Of a stretch of 64,000 nt of DNA, positions 55,037-64,000 are shown piece by piece. Made by a program: the position numbers and the translations under genes. The stretch's first letter is position 1. Every line of letters begins with the position of its first letter. Origin of the DNA: an uncultured Aquimarina sp. (GTDB lineage Bacteria; Bacteroidota; Bacteroidia; Flavobacteriales; Flavobacteriaceae); NCBI RefSeq assembly GCF_947492405.1, contig NZ_CANLMP010000004.1, forward strand, positions 372,001 through 436,000, given 5' to 3'. The notes beneath the pieces were generated by a model. The model was not told where the DNA came from and ran no database searches. It saw only the letters and a list, made by a program, of their open reading frames with translations.

Positions 55037-58000
55037 TTATAACTTTTCATTTTTTAAAATAATCTCTTCCCTCCAACTAAATAATACAGGCACCACAAAC
55101 AATGTGATCAGGGCAATTAGCATTCCTCCAAAACTAGGTATTGCCATGGGTATCATAATATCACTTCCTCTTCCGGTCGATGTTAATATAGGTAACAACG
55201 CCAGAATTGTAGTAGCTGTAGTCATTAGACAAGGACGTATTCTTTTTACACCTGCCTCTACAACTGAGGTCCTGATTCCTTTTAATGTTTTTGGTTTATT
55301 TCTTTTAAAAGTTTGTGATAAATAGGTAGCCATAACAACTCCATCATCTGTAGCAATACCAAATAATGCTATGAATCCTACCCAAACGGCTACACTTAGG
55401 TTTATTTTATGTATTTGGAATAAATCTCTCAAATTCTCTCCAAAGAAACTAATATTTAAAAACCAATCTTGTCCATACAACCAAATCATCAAAAATCCAC
55501 CTGCAAAAGCTACCGCAATTCCGGTAAAAACCATCAAAGATGTAGTCACTGATTTAAACTGAAAATACAATATCAAAAAAATAATAAGTAACGCAAAAGG
55601 AACGACTAAGGAGAGTGTTTTCTCAGCTCGTAATTGATTCTCATAGGTACCAGTAAATTGATAATTGATTCCTTTAGGAACTCTTAATTCTCCAGCATCT
55701 ATATTCTCTTTGATCAATTTCTGAGCATTTTCTACTACATCAACTTCTGCATAATTATCTAATTTATCAAACAACACATACCCCACAAGAAATGTATCTT
55801 CACTTTTTATCACTTGTGGCCCTTGTTCGTATCTAATTGTTACCAATTCACTTAGAGGAATTGGATTTCCTTGTGCTACAGGAATATAAATATTCTTAAT
55901 ATCCTCTGGATTAGAACGCAACTCACGAGGGTATCGTACCCTTATTCCGTATCGCTCCCTTCCTTCAACGGTTTCTGTCAGTGTCATCCCTCCTAGAGCT
56001 ACTTCTAGTATTTGTTGAACTTTTTCGATGGAAACTCCATAACGTGCAATACGATCGCGATCAATATCAATCAATAAATAAGGTTTCCCTACAATTCTAT
56101 CCGCAAAAACAGCTTCAGATTTAACCCCTTCTACTTGCTTTAAAACACCTTCTAATTGTATCCCGAAAGCTTCAATAGACGCCAAATCTTGTCCTTTTAC
56201 CTTGATCCCCATTGGAGCTCTCATTCCGGTTTGAAGCATAATTAGCCTGGTCTCTATAGGTTGTAATTTTGGAGCAGAGGTTACTCCTGGTAGTCTGGTA
56301 ACTCTTACTATTTCTTTCCAAATATCATTGGGAGATTTAATATCAGACCGCCAATTTCTATAATACTCACCATCTTTGTCAGGAATTAATTGATTTTTCC
56401 TAGCTTTAGCATCAGAAACAAAATTTCCATCCTTCAACTGGAATAATCCATTATTGTTCGTCTTAAAACGTTGACGTTCACCTTTATCATTTAAGATGTA
56501 TTCTGGTTTATAAAGGATGATATTTTCATACATGGATAATGGAGCAGGATCCAATGCAGATGCTGTTCTTCCTGCTTTACCGACAACAGTTTCTATCTCT
56601 GGAATAGTAGCTACGGCCATATCCAACTGCTGTAATACTCTTTTATTTTCCTCAACTCCAGCATGTGGTAGTGAAGTGGGCATCAATAGAAAAGAACCCT
56701 CATTAAGGGATGGCATAAATTCCTTTCCTGTATTTTGGAAAATAAACACACCACAAATTACTATTCCTATAGGTAATGACATAAATAACAATTTATGATC
56801 AAGTGCCCAGTTTAAAATGATAACATAATATCTTCTGAATAAAGAAAATATTCCTAACAATCCAAAACATATACATCCTACAAAGATCAAATTCCAAAAA
56901 ATACTTTTATCAACTCCCAAAGGTCTCCAATACTCTGCAAGCAGAAAAACAATAGTTATTGCAGAGATTATAATATTAATTAGATTTACTTTCTTCATAG
57001 AAAGTTTATTAGTACGTTGTAAAATTCTGGAAGCACCAAATGCAATAAGAATAAGACCTAATAAAATACCATAGGAAATCGCTATCACTCCAGCTACTAT
57101 CAGTGTACTATTGATTGTATAACTTATTGTTTTTTTAACAGATCGTTTTTTAAATAAATATGCAGCAAAAGGAGGTATTAAAAACAAGGCTACAATAATA
57201 GATGCTGTTAATGCCATAGTCTTAGTAAATGCTAATGGACGAAAAAGTTTCCCCTCAGCCCCAATCATCGTAAAAACGGGAACAAAACTTATGATAGTCG
57301 TTAAAACAGCTGTTAGAATAGCTCCAGAAACCTCTGCGGTAGCATTATATACCACCGTGTTAACAGGCAACTCTTCATTGTTTTCATCAAGATGTCGTAT
57401 GATATTTTCTGAAAGTATAACGCCTACATCAACCATAGTACCAATAGCAATGGCAATACCAGATAGTGCTACTATGTTCGCATCTACTCCAAACATTTTC
57501 ATGGCTATAAAAACCATCAAAACTGCTACTGGTAATAATCCAGAAATTAAAATAGAAGCTCGAAGATTAAAAACCATAATAACAATCACCAAAATAGTAA
57601 TCAATATCTCTAGAGTTAACGCTTCTTTTAACGTTCCTAAGGTTTCCTGAATCAATTCAGTTCTATCGTAAAAAGGAACTATTGTTAACTGAGAAGTACG
57701 GCCATCCTTAAGAATTTTAGAAGGTAATCCTGAACTCAGTTCATTGATTTTATCCTTTACATTGGCGATCACTTCCATTGGGTTTGCTCCATATCGAGCG
57801 ACTACCACTCCACCTACAACCTCCGCCCCTTCTTTATCCAAAATACCACGTCGGGCTGCTGGTCCTAGAGAGACTTTTGCAATATCTTTTATCCTAATCG
57901 TAGTATACTCTTCGGCGCCTACAGTGGCATTTTCTATATCAGCAATGGATTTAACATATCCTAAACCACGAACTAGGTACTCCGTCTGATTAATCTCCAG

Positions 58001-58717
58001 AGTTTGAGCTCCGATATCACGATTACTCTCTTTTACTGCTTGTACAACTTGATGCAACCCAATATTGTATTGCTTCATTAATTCAGGGTTTACATCTACC
58101 TGGTATTCCTGAACATATCCTCCAATCGATGCTACTTCTGAAACTCCACTGGCTGAGGATAAACCATATTTAACATAATAATCCTGAATACTTCTTAACT
58201 CATTCAGATCCCAACCACCAGTCACTTTTCCGTTTTCATCACGACCTTCTAGTGTATACCAGAATATTTGACCCAAGCCTGTAGCATCTGGTCCCAATGA
58301 TGGTGTTATTCCATTAGGCAGTAATCCATTGGGTAATGAATTTAGTTTTTCCAGGATGCGACTACGACTCCAATAGAACTCTACATCTTCTTCAAAAATG
58401 ATATAAATACTAGAAAACCCAAACATAGAGGAACTACGAATAGTTTTCACTCCCGGAACTCCTAATAACGATGTAGTAAGCGGGTAAGTAATTTGATCTT
58501 CAATATCCTGAGGAGACCTTCCTGACCATTTCGTAAAAACTATTTGTTGATTTTCTCCAATATCTGGAATTGCATCGACCGCTACAGGGTGATTCGGTAA
58601 GAAAAACAGATCTGATTGAAAAGGCGAATGAATAAGACCCCAACCTATTAAAACCATTAGCAATAAAACTGCTATGAATTTGTTTTCGATTAAAAATTTA
58701 ATGCTTTTATTGAGCAT
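55037..58717 (-). CDS. cusA: CusA/CzcA-family heavy-metal RND pump
   Basis: 1226 residues, longer than the usual 1050. Twelve membrane helices in two groups, with the HME-RND signature IAIGTMVDVGVILSENI and FGIATDDGVVMATYLS (proton-relay Asp). The two periplasmic halves contain the metal-site region MPTSLPHAGVEE. The extra length includes an insert about residues 720-780 (KPEYILNDKGERQRFKTNNN). Exports Cu(I)/Ag(I) or related cations through CusCB. First gene of the metal operon, behind a TTGACA - 17 - TATTTG promoter. Confidence 0.93.
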   Translation of the reverse strand: MLNKSIKFLIENKFIAVLLLMVLIGWGLIHSPFQSDLFFLPNHPVAVDAIPDIGENQQIVFTKWSGRSPQDIEDQITYPLTTSLLGVPGVKTIRSSSMFGFSSIYIIFEEDVEFYWSRSRILEKLNSLPNGLLPNGITPSLGPDATGLGQIFWYTLEGRDENGKVTGGWDLNELRSIQDYYVKYGLSSASGVSEVASIGGYVQEYQVDVNPELMKQYNIGLHQVVQAVKESNRDIGAQTLEINQTEYLVRGLGYVKSIADIENATVGAEEYTTIRIKDIAKVSLGPAARRGILDKEGAEVVGGVVVARYGANPMEVIANVKDKINELSSGLPSKILKDGRTSQLTIVPFYDRTELIQETLGTLKEALTLEILITILVIVIMVFNLRASILISGLLPVAVLMVFIAMKMFGVDANIVALSGIAIAIGTMVDVGVILSENIIRHLDENNEELPVNTVVYNATAEVSGAILTAVLTTIISFVPVFTMIGAEGKLFRPLAFTKTMALTASIIVALFLIPPFAAYLFKKRSVKKTISYTINSTLIVAGVIAISYGILLGLILIAFGASRILQRTNKLSMKKVNLINIIISAITIVFLLAEYWRPLGVDKSIFWNLIFVGCICFGLLGIFSLFRRYYVIILNWALDHKLLFMSLPIGIVICGVFIFQNTGKEFMPSLNEGSFLLMPTSLPHAGVEENKRVLQQLDMAVATIPEIETVVGKAGRTASALDPAPLSMYENIILYKPEYILNDKGERQRFKTNNNGLFQLKDGNFVSDAKARKNQLIPDKDGEYYRNWRSDIKSPNDIWKEIVRVTRLPGVTSAPKLQPIETRLIMLQTGMRAPMGIKVKGQDLASIEAFGIQLEGVLKQVEGVKSEAVFADRIVGKPYLLIDIDRDRIARYGVSIEKVQQILEVALGGMTLTETVEGRERYGIRVRYPRELRSNPEDIKNIYIPVAQGNPIPLSELVTIRYEQGPQVIKSEDTFLVGYVLFDKLDNYAEVDVVENAQKLIKENIDAGELRVPKGINYQFTGTYENQLRAEKTLSLVVPFALLIIFLILYFQFKSVTTSLMVFTGIAVAFAGGFLMIWLYGQDWFLNISFFGENLRDLFQIHKINLSVAVWVGFIALFGIATDDGVVMATYLSQTFKRNKPKTLKGIRTSVVEAGVKRIRPCLMTTATTILALLPILTSTGRGSDIMIPMAIPSFGGMLIALITLFVVPVLFSWREEIILKNEKL

Positions 58718-58768
58718 ATATAGTAAGATTTAGTCAACTATTAATTGAAACCAGTTGCATTCTTTCTA

Positions 58769-58787
58769 ATAGAAACAACATTTCTAT
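58769..58787 (-). promoter_or_regulatory. Palindrome at cusA transcript start
   Basis: TAGAAA, five bases, TTTCTA, sits just downstream of the -10 element. It could be the operator of a metal-responsive regulator not in this window. Confidence 0.4.
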
Positions 58788-58791
58788 GACA

Positions 58792-58820
58792 CAAATAACC
58801 AAATGGATCATTTTTGTCAA
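58792..58820 (-). promoter_or_regulatory. Promoter of cusA operon
   Basis: TTGACA (58820-58815), 17 bases, TATTTG (58797-58792). A strong -35 element, unlike the shorter TTG of its neighbours. Confidence 0.55.
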
Positions 58821-58839
58821 TTAAAAATTATAAACTAAA

Positions 58840-59256
58840 TCAAATCAAAAAAGTCTCATAAAGAATGAGGATATCTGTAACCCGTTCGGGTGGAGAATAT
58901 TCCTTAGAAATCAAATGCTTTTCTTCTGGCAGAGAAAAGAGATTCATATAAGAATGTACGTAGGATATGATGAATACTTGTTGAGAAAAATCTACTTGAT
59001 CAAAAGAAACTTTAAGTTCATCCTGTCCTTCCAGCACAATGATCTCGTCTTTGCAGCACGATTTTTTATTCGTTTGCATGTTTTGATTATCAGAATGTCT
59101 CATCATTTTCATCCCACAATCTTTGGCTTTGGAAAATACCGCAACATCAACCAAGAAACGTCCACAGTAATGCTTTTCTACAGTAAATGAGAATGTAGAG
59201 AGCAATACCAAACAAGTTAATAATGTTGCTGTTATTTTCTGAAAACCTTTTTTCAT
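58840..59256 (-). CDS. HYC_CC_PP family small exported protein
   Basis: 138 residues from the ATG at 59256, which gives a signal peptide (ITATLLTCLVLLSTFSFTVE). An ATG 16 codons upstream (59304) is less likely, because a TATTTTTG box (59271-59264) lies between the two. It carries the three name-giving motifs: HYC (EKHYCG), CC (KKSCCKD) and PP (EYSPPER). Cysteine-rich and usually beside metal-efflux genes in Flavobacteriaceae; a periplasmic metal-binding role is inferred. Confidence 0.85.
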   Translation of the reverse strand: MKKGFQKITATLLTCLVLLSTFSFTVEKHYCGRFLVDVAVFSKAKDCGMKMMRHSDNQNMQTNKKSCCKDEIIVLEGQDELKVSFDQVDFSQQVFIISYVHSYMNLFSLPEEKHLISKEYSPPERVTDILILYETFLI

Positions 59257-59263
59257 GTATAAG

Positions 59264-59271
59264 CAAAAATA
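59264..59271 (-). promoter_or_regulatory. -7 box of HYC_CC_PP gene
   Basis: TATTTTTG on the minus strand, seven bases before the preferred ATG; it sets the start choice. Confidence 0.5.
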
Positions 59272-59369
59272 CGTAATATTTACAGAATCGCTATTTTTTT
59301 GCATTTTCCTTAGAATTTTTTAACAAAACAATACCATTCTAAAAAACCCACACTTTTAAATATTTTAAA

Positions 59370-59377
59370 TACTTTTG
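59370..59377 (+). promoter_or_regulatory. -7 box of GAF-domain gene
   Basis: TACTTTTG, an exact TAnnTTTG, 17 bases before the ATG at 59395. Confidence 0.5.
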
Positions 59378-59394
59378 CCGGAAAATTGTAAGGA

Positions 59395-59850
59395 ATGCTA
59401 TTTGAAAATTTAAAACCCAAGGTTGTTGACATACTTAAAAATGAAGACAATCCTGTTACTGATAGATTACATCAAATTTGTCAATTGCTTAATGATACTA
59501 TTGAATACTACGATTGGGTTGGTTTTTATTTCAAAAATGGTGATAAAGAAGAGCTAAAACTAAGAACATACGTTGGTGAGGAAACTGATCATATTATCAT
59601 ACCATTTGGAAAAGGGATTTGCGGTCAGGTCGCAGTTTCTAATGAGAACTTCATAGTCCCTGATGTTCAGGCTCAGGACAATTATATCGCTTGTAGTTTT
59701 ACTGTAAAATCCGAAATTGTTATTCCACTATTTAAAGATGGAGAGAATATCGGACAAATAGATATTGACTCTGAAACTCCTGATCCATTTACAGAAAAAG
59801 ATGAAAGGTTTCTTGAATTTGTAAACCAAGAGGTTGCTAAGATTTTATAG
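59395..59850 (+). CDS. GAF-domain protein of the free-methionine-(R)-sulfoxide reductase family
   Basis: 151 residues, one GAF domain. IPFGKGICG, VPDVQAQDNYIAC and VKSEIVIPL follow the fRMsr family pattern. The catalytic and second cysteines are kept (Cys100 and Cys76), but the third cysteine of fRMsr (KIAC in E. coli, recalled) is replaced by His66. It may still reduce free methionine sulfoxide with a different disulfide route, or be a GAF protein with another role. Confidence 0.75.
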   Translation: MLFENLKPKVVDILKNEDNPVTDRLHQICQLLNDTIEYYDWVGFYFKNGDKEELKLRTYVGEETDHIIIPFGKGICGQVAVSNENFIVPDVQAQDNYIACSFTVKSEIVIPLFKDGENIGQIDIDSETPDPFTEKDERFLEFVNQEVAKIL

Positions 59851-59865
59851 TTATTAGAATCTAAT

Positions 59866-60912
59866 CTATAACTGTAAAGAGTAATGTTCTATTGGCTGCT
59901 CTTTAATTGTCTTAGCGGCTTGCTCTGCAGTAACATCACGCTGAGGATTTGCAAACATTTCATACCCTACCATAAACTTTTTTATACTCGATGATCTAAG
60001 TAACGGAGGATAGAATGCCATATGCATTTGCCACTCCTCGTGGTTTAAACCATCTGTTGGAGCCTGGTGTATTCCCGCGGAATAAGGAAATGAGGTTTTA
60101 AAAATATTATCATATTTTGTAGTTAATTGTTTTATAATCTCCGCATAACTAACCACCTCTTCTTTAGTTAATTGATCTATACGCTGAATATTTCTTTTGG
60201 GTATAATCATTGTTTCATAGGGCCAGATTGCCCAATATGGAACCAATGCTACAAAATGATTATTTTCTATTAAAATTCTTTCTTTATGCTCTAACTCTTG
60301 ATCTAAATACGTCAACAAAAGTGATTTTTTATGTGTATCCCAATATTCTTTCTGCCGTATTGTTTTCTTTTTAACCTCTTCTGGTATCGATTTTTGAGCC
60401 CATATTTGTCCGTGAGGATGTGGGTTACTACACCCCATAATTGCTCCTTTATTCTCAAATATTTGCACGTAATTTATGTCCTTCATACTTCCCAAAACAC
60501 TAAATTCATGTTTCCATAGTTCGATTACTGATGCTATTTCCTCTACTTTCATGATAGGGAGTGTCAACCCGTGATTAGGTGAAAAACAAACTACTTTACA
60601 TATACCTATTTCTGCTTCTGCTCGAAGTAATCCTATCTCAACCTTTTCATTAGGAACCTCAGACAATAATGCTGAAAAATCATTAATAAATGAAAATGGT
60701 TTTTTATAATTGGGATTGACATCGCCACTAGCTCTTTTATTTCCAGGACATAAGTAGCACTCTTGATCATAGGATATATTAGAAATCTTAGAAATCTCTT
60801 CTGTTTTTCCTTGCCATGGCCTTTTGGTTCTATGAGGTGATACTAACACCCATTTTCCTGTTAAGATATTAAATCTTCTATGCGGGTTTTGATTAATGCT
60901 TTTTTGTTCCAT
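59866..60912 (-). CDS. galT: Galactose-1-phosphate uridylyltransferase
   Basis: 348 residues. GalT family: CYLCPGN zinc site, SNPHPHGQIWA with the uridylylated His, and GIHQAPTDG. It transfers UMP between UDP-glucose and galactose-1-phosphate in the Leloir pathway. Overlaps galK by 20 bases, so it is coupled with it. Confidence 0.96.
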   Translation of the reverse strand: MEQKSINQNPHRRFNILTGKWVLVSPHRTKRPWQGKTEEISKISNISYDQECYLCPGNKRASGDVNPNYKKPFSFINDFSALLSEVPNEKVEIGLLRAEAEIGICKVVCFSPNHGLTLPIMKVEEIASVIELWKHEFSVLGSMKDINYVQIFENKGAIMGCSNPHPHGQIWAQKSIPEEVKKKTIRQKEYWDTHKKSLLLTYLDQELEHKERILIENNHFVALVPYWAIWPYETMIIPKRNIQRIDQLTKEEVVSYAEIIKQLTTKYDNIFKTSFPYSAGIHQAPTDGLNHEEWQMHMAFYPPLLRSSSIKKFMVGYEMFANPQRDVTAEQAAKTIKEQPIEHYSLQL

Positions 60913-62053
60913 TGGTTCGTATTATTGTTCCATGACTCGGAACTGTTACAAAAGAGGTTAACTCTATATCAAATTCTTTTCTATATGCTTCTTTGACATT
61001 TATAATATAATCATTAACGTGATCAGCATGTATTAAATTAATGGTGCACCCTCCAAAACCACCGCCCATCATTCTGGAACCAACAATCTCATTGTAATTT
61101 TCAGAAAAATCTACCAAAAAATCTAATTCAGGGCAACTTACCTCATACAAATGCTGCAACCCTCTATGGGACTGATACATTAATTTCCCAAAACCTTGTA
61201 CATCTTCTTTTTCTAGTAATTCTGAGGCCTGAAGCACTCGATTATTTTCTTCAATTACATAATAGGCTCTCCTATAAAGAACATCAGTAAGTTTGTTTCT
61301 AAACTCATCTAACATACTTTTAGTTACTTCTCTAAGGGATTTGACTTTATTATATGTTTTAGAAATTATTTCTTTTACCTTCTCACACTCTTCACGACGC
61401 GTGTTATATTCACTTGATGCCAGATTATGTGAGACATTCGTATTAAGTAATAAAATTTTATACGGTTCAAAATTCGCCCCAATTAATCGATAATGTTTTG
61501 ATCTACAATCCAGAAGAATAACTTTCTTATCCTCACTCATCACAGATGCAAATTGATCCATAATCCCGCACTTGGTTCCCACATAGTTATGTTCTGCACG
61601 TTGTGAAAGCTCAACAAGTTCTATTTTAGAAAGGTTAAGATTAAATAGTTCATTAAGACCATAAGCTAACCCGCATTCTAGAGCGGCAGAAGAACTAATT
61701 CCAGCACCAATTGGTAATTGGCTCTCAATAATACAATCAAAACCTTTTACACCATTCGAAATTTTAGAGATTTCACTAAGTACCCCTAGTATATAATTCT
61801 CCCATTCTTCTTTACTTGGTTTCAGTTCAGATAGATTTACATCAAGCATTTTATCGTAAGATGAACTATAAATTTTACACTCGTGCTCAGAGTCATTTTT
61901 CTGAAAAGAGAATACTATTTTTTTATCTATGGCAGTTGGCAGTACAAATCCATTGTTATAATCGGTATGCTCGCCAATAAAATTAATTCTTCCTGGAGAG
62001 TGAACAACCAATTCTGACTTAAAGCCTTTTACAAAACTCTTATGTATTGCCAT
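60893..62053 (-). CDS. galK: Galactokinase
   Basis: 386 residues. GHMP kinase: galactose-binding PGRINFIGEHTDYNNGF, ATP-loop PIGAGISSSAALECG, and the C-terminal SRMMGGGFGGCTI. Phosphorylates galactose at C1. First gene of galKT; promoter and operator at 62118-62149. Confidence 0.97.
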   Translation of the reverse strand: MAIHKSFVKGFKSELVVHSPGRINFIGEHTDYNNGFVLPTAIDKKIVFSFQKNDSEHECKIYSSSYDKMLDVNLSELKPSKEEWENYILGVLSEISKISNGVKGFDCIIESQLPIGAGISSSAALECGLAYGLNELFNLNLSKIELVELSQRAEHNYVGTKCGIMDQFASVMSEDKKVILLDCRSKHYRLIGANFEPYKILLLNTNVSHNLASSEYNTRREECEKVKEIISKTYNKVKSLREVTKSMLDEFRNKLTDVLYRRAYYVIEENNRVLQASELLEKEDVQGFGKLMYQSHRGLQHLYEVSCPELDFLVDFSENYNEIVGSRMMGGGFGGCTINLIHADHVNDYIINVKEAYRKEFDIELTSFVTVPSHGTIIRTNGTKKH

Positions 62054-62117
62054 TTTTTTTAATATAATATGATGAATAAGTCTGAAGCAAACACCTATTT
62101 TAATTCTGAAAACGAAA

Positions 62118-62149
62118 CAAATATAATAAATGTATTTTTTACATTTATT
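62118..62149. promoter_or_regulatory. galK promoter and divergent operator
   Basis: TATATTTG on the minus strand (62125-62118) is the galK -7 box. It abuts a perfect palindrome with 10-base arms, AATAAATGTA-N5-TACATTTATT (62125-62149). The palindrome covers the spacer, so a bound protein would block galK transcription. The next divergent gene is a NUDIX-type regulator, its likely owner. Confidence 0.65.
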
Positions 62150-62220
62150 GTTAATGCTGTATTTTTTACTAATTTGCAGCTAAATCCATTTCTGGATAAT
62201 AAAATCTGTTAAATAATAAC

Positions 62221-62907
62221 ATGAACTCGTACCAAGAAAAAGATAAATTTTATGTTGCCGTTGATTGTATCATTTTTGGGTTTGAAGACGGAAAACTAAA
62301 GTTATTAGTTTTTAATCGAAAAATAAATCCTTTCAAGAACTCATTATCTCTTATCGGAAGTTTTGTGAAAATCGGAGAAAGCGTTTCTGATGCCTCAAAA
62401 AGGATTCTAAAAGAATCTACTGGCCTTCAAAATGTGTACATGAAAGAATTAAAAACCTATAGTTCTGTAGATAGAGACCCTGGATTCCGTTGTGTATCAA
62501 TTGCTCAATATGCCTTAATACGTATTAATGAATATATAAAAAACACGGTTAAAGAAAATCAAGCTACATGGTTTGACATCGATATCATCCCAAAATTAAT
62601 TCTAGATCACAATCTTATGGTATCCGATGCTTTACAGAGAATTAAAGAAGTTGCAAGATATAAGCCTATTGGTTTTGAACTTTTACCGGAAAAATTTACG
62701 ATACCTCAACTACAAGCATTGTATGAGGCTATTTATAGAAAATCATTAGATCCTAGAAATTTTCGTAAAAAAATACTTTCTTTTGATGTAATCATCAAAC
62801 TTGAAGAAAAAGATAAAAGCAGTTCTAAAAAAGGTGCTTATCTATATAAATTTGACCGTACCCGATATCAAAAACTACAAGAATCAGGATATAATTTTGA
62901 AATCTAG
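62221..62907 (+). CDS. NUDIX-fold transcriptional regulator (NrtR/AraR type)
   Basis: 228 residues. An N-terminal NUDIX domain (to about residue 145) and a C-terminal winged helix (ALYEAIYRKSLDPRNFRKKI). The NUDIX box is degenerate: SFVKIGESVSDASKRILK, with Gly, Arg-Glu and Glu-Glu positions lost, so hydrolysis is not expected. Bacteroides AraR is a sugar-responsive member of this group. Divergent from galKT, which suggests a galactose regulator. Confidence 0.85.
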   Translation: MNSYQEKDKFYVAVDCIIFGFEDGKLKLLVFNRKINPFKNSLSLIGSFVKIGESVSDASKRILKESTGLQNVYMKELKTYSSVDRDPGFRCVSIAQYALIRINEYIKNTVKENQATWFDIDIIPKLILDHNLMVSDALQRIKEVARYKPIGFELLPEKFTIPQLQALYEAIYRKSLDPRNFRKKILSFDVIIKLEEKDKSSSKKGAYLYKFDRTRYQKLQESGYNFEI

Positions 62908-62950
62908 TATTTAAGCTTAAATTTATAAATCTTAGAATTCACAATTATAT

Positions 62951-63967
62951 ATGTCATCGTTACTTCAAAAAATATACGACCTTCAGGATATAAATTCGTT
63001 ATCGAAGCACGAGCAAATTGTTAACGGGATTATAAGTGCAATTGATTCTGGAGTTTTAAAAGTAGGAGATAAACTACCTTCTATTAACGAAATGGTAGCA
63101 GAAGTAGGATATGCCAGAAAAACTTTTGTAAAAGCATATACCGAATTAAAAGAACGTGGACTGGTAGAATCCAAAAATCTTAAAGGATATTATATTATTA
63201 GTGAAGAAACCAATGTGAAACTAAAGGTGGCATTGATTTTATTTGCATTCCATAGTTTTCAGGAAGATTTTTACAATACTTTCAGAAAAGAACTTGGTAA
63301 AAAATACCATATTGATATTTTCTTTCACCACAATAACCTTACTTTACTTAAGACAATAATAGACAATATATCCCGTAAATACGGCATGTATGTTATAGCG
63401 CCAATCCAAGAAAAAGAAGTTTCATCTATGATGAAACAAATATCCTCTGACCGACTATTAATTGTAGACCGGTATTTAAAAATGCCTAAAGATTATTCTT
63501 ATATTTCTCAAGAATTTGAGGAAGTAACCTATCAAAAACTGGTAGAGCTTACCACCCAAATAAAAAAATATAAAAGATTTGTATTGTTCTTTAAGAAATA
63601 CTCTGATTTCCCTCCTGGAATTCTACATGCTTTTAACCGTTACATATCAGATTACGACATTAATGGTGAAGTAGTAGATAGTTATGAACCTAATACATTG
63701 ACAAAAAGTACTGCATATTTTTCCATTAGTGACACGCAACTTTGGAAGGTTCTAAAAGATGCCCGAAAGATGGAATATAGAATTGGATCAGATATAGGTA
63801 TTTTGGCTCATGATGATAATATTATAAAAGAAATTGCCTTTGGTGGTATAACGACAATTTCTACTGATTTCGCATATATTGCAAAAAAAGCAGCTCATTT
63901 TGTTAAAGAAGGAAAATCTATTCAAGAAATAGTTCCTACTTATCTCCGACAACGTAATTCTCTATAG
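62951..63967 (+). CDS. GntR-type regulator with sugar-binding-like domain
   Basis: 338 residues. A GntR winged helix (residues about 15-85: SINEMVAEVGYARKTFVKAY, then ELKERGLVESKNL), followed by a periplasmic-binding-protein-like domain (VALILFAFHSF ... SDIGILAHDDNIIKEIAFGG), as in LacI/GntR chimeras of Bacteroidetes. Ligand is probably a sugar. Downstream of the NUDIX regulator by 43 bases; it may share the control of galactose or another sugar locus right of the window. Confidence 0.88.
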   Translation: MSSLLQKIYDLQDINSLSKHEQIVNGIISAIDSGVLKVGDKLPSINEMVAEVGYARKTFVKAYTELKERGLVESKNLKGYYIISEETNVKLKVALILFAFHSFQEDFYNTFRKELGKKYHIDIFFHHNNLTLLKTIIDNISRKYGMYVIAPIQEKEVSSMMKQISSDRLLIVDRYLKMPKDYSYISQEFEEVTYQKLVELTTQIKKYKRFVLFFKKYSDFPPGILHAFNRYISDYDINGEVVDSYEPNTLTKSTAYFSISDTQLWKVLKDARKMEYRIGSDIGILAHDDNIIKEIAFGGITTISTDFAYIAKKAAHFVKEGKSIQEIVPTYLRQRNSL

Positions 63968-64000
63968 ATATTTTTCTCTTTTAGATGCTACAAATTGATA

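Noticed and set aside
59257..59304. ATG at 59304 for the HYC_CC_PP protein
   Set aside because: It would put 16 extra residues before the signal peptide, across a -7 box.

Overview
The window is AT-rich DNA from a marine member of the Bacteroidota, family Flavobacteriaceae, probably close to Aquimarina or Tenacibaculum (inference). The signs are a complete gldK-gldL-gldM-gldN block for type IX secretion and gliding, an HYC_CC_PP-family protein, many starts without a Shine-Dalgarno sequence, and several promoters of the Bacteroidota form TTG - about 20 bases - TAnnTTTG.

Layout. 1-5.7 kb (minus): a hydroxamate siderophore operon (amine decarboxylase, N-hydroxylase, MFS carrier, and an acyltransferase fused to an NIS synthetase, cut by the window edge), of the bisucaberin BibABC type. 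5.7-11.5 kb: an accessory stretch with a frameshifted small secreted protein, a two-gene unit of unknown function (1140 and 307 residues), and an initiator tRNA-fMet gene flanked by partial copies of itself. 11.9-16.9 kb (plus): leuC-leuD-citramalate synthase-like-leuB, then a small CPXCG zinc-ribbon protein. 17.3-23.6 kb (minus): a MarR regulator and a tripartite RND efflux pump. 23.8-27.2 kb: an ABC-F ATPase, a DUF983 protein and an FAD oxidoreductase.

27.3-43.5 kb is a housekeeping core: gldKLMN, an arginase-fold protein without its metal ligands, topA, a membrane protein, then on the plus strand miaB, a sigma-54 activator without a receiver domain, lptE, a TPR-like protein, secG and groES-groEL. 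43.8-49.7 kb: an uncharacterised protein, an alpha/beta hydrolase, an XRE/ScfR-type regulator divergent from malate synthase aceB, and a VanX-like lipoprotein.

49.9-59.3 kb (minus) is a copper/heavy-metal efflux locus: CusA, CusC-like, a DUF3347 lipoprotein, an HMA-MauE fusion, a PepSY protein and a CusB with its own DUF3347 tail, preceded by the HYC_CC_PP protein. 59.4-64 kb: a GAF protein, galK-galT (minus), and divergently a NUDIX-fold regulator and a GntR/sugar-binding regulator, with a palindromic operator between galK and the NUDIX gene.

The least explained part is 6.1-11.6 kb: an unrecognised two-gene module at the 3' side of a tRNA-fMet gene that carries tandem partial copies of the tRNA. 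No integrase, transposase, CRISPR array or phage structural gene was seen.
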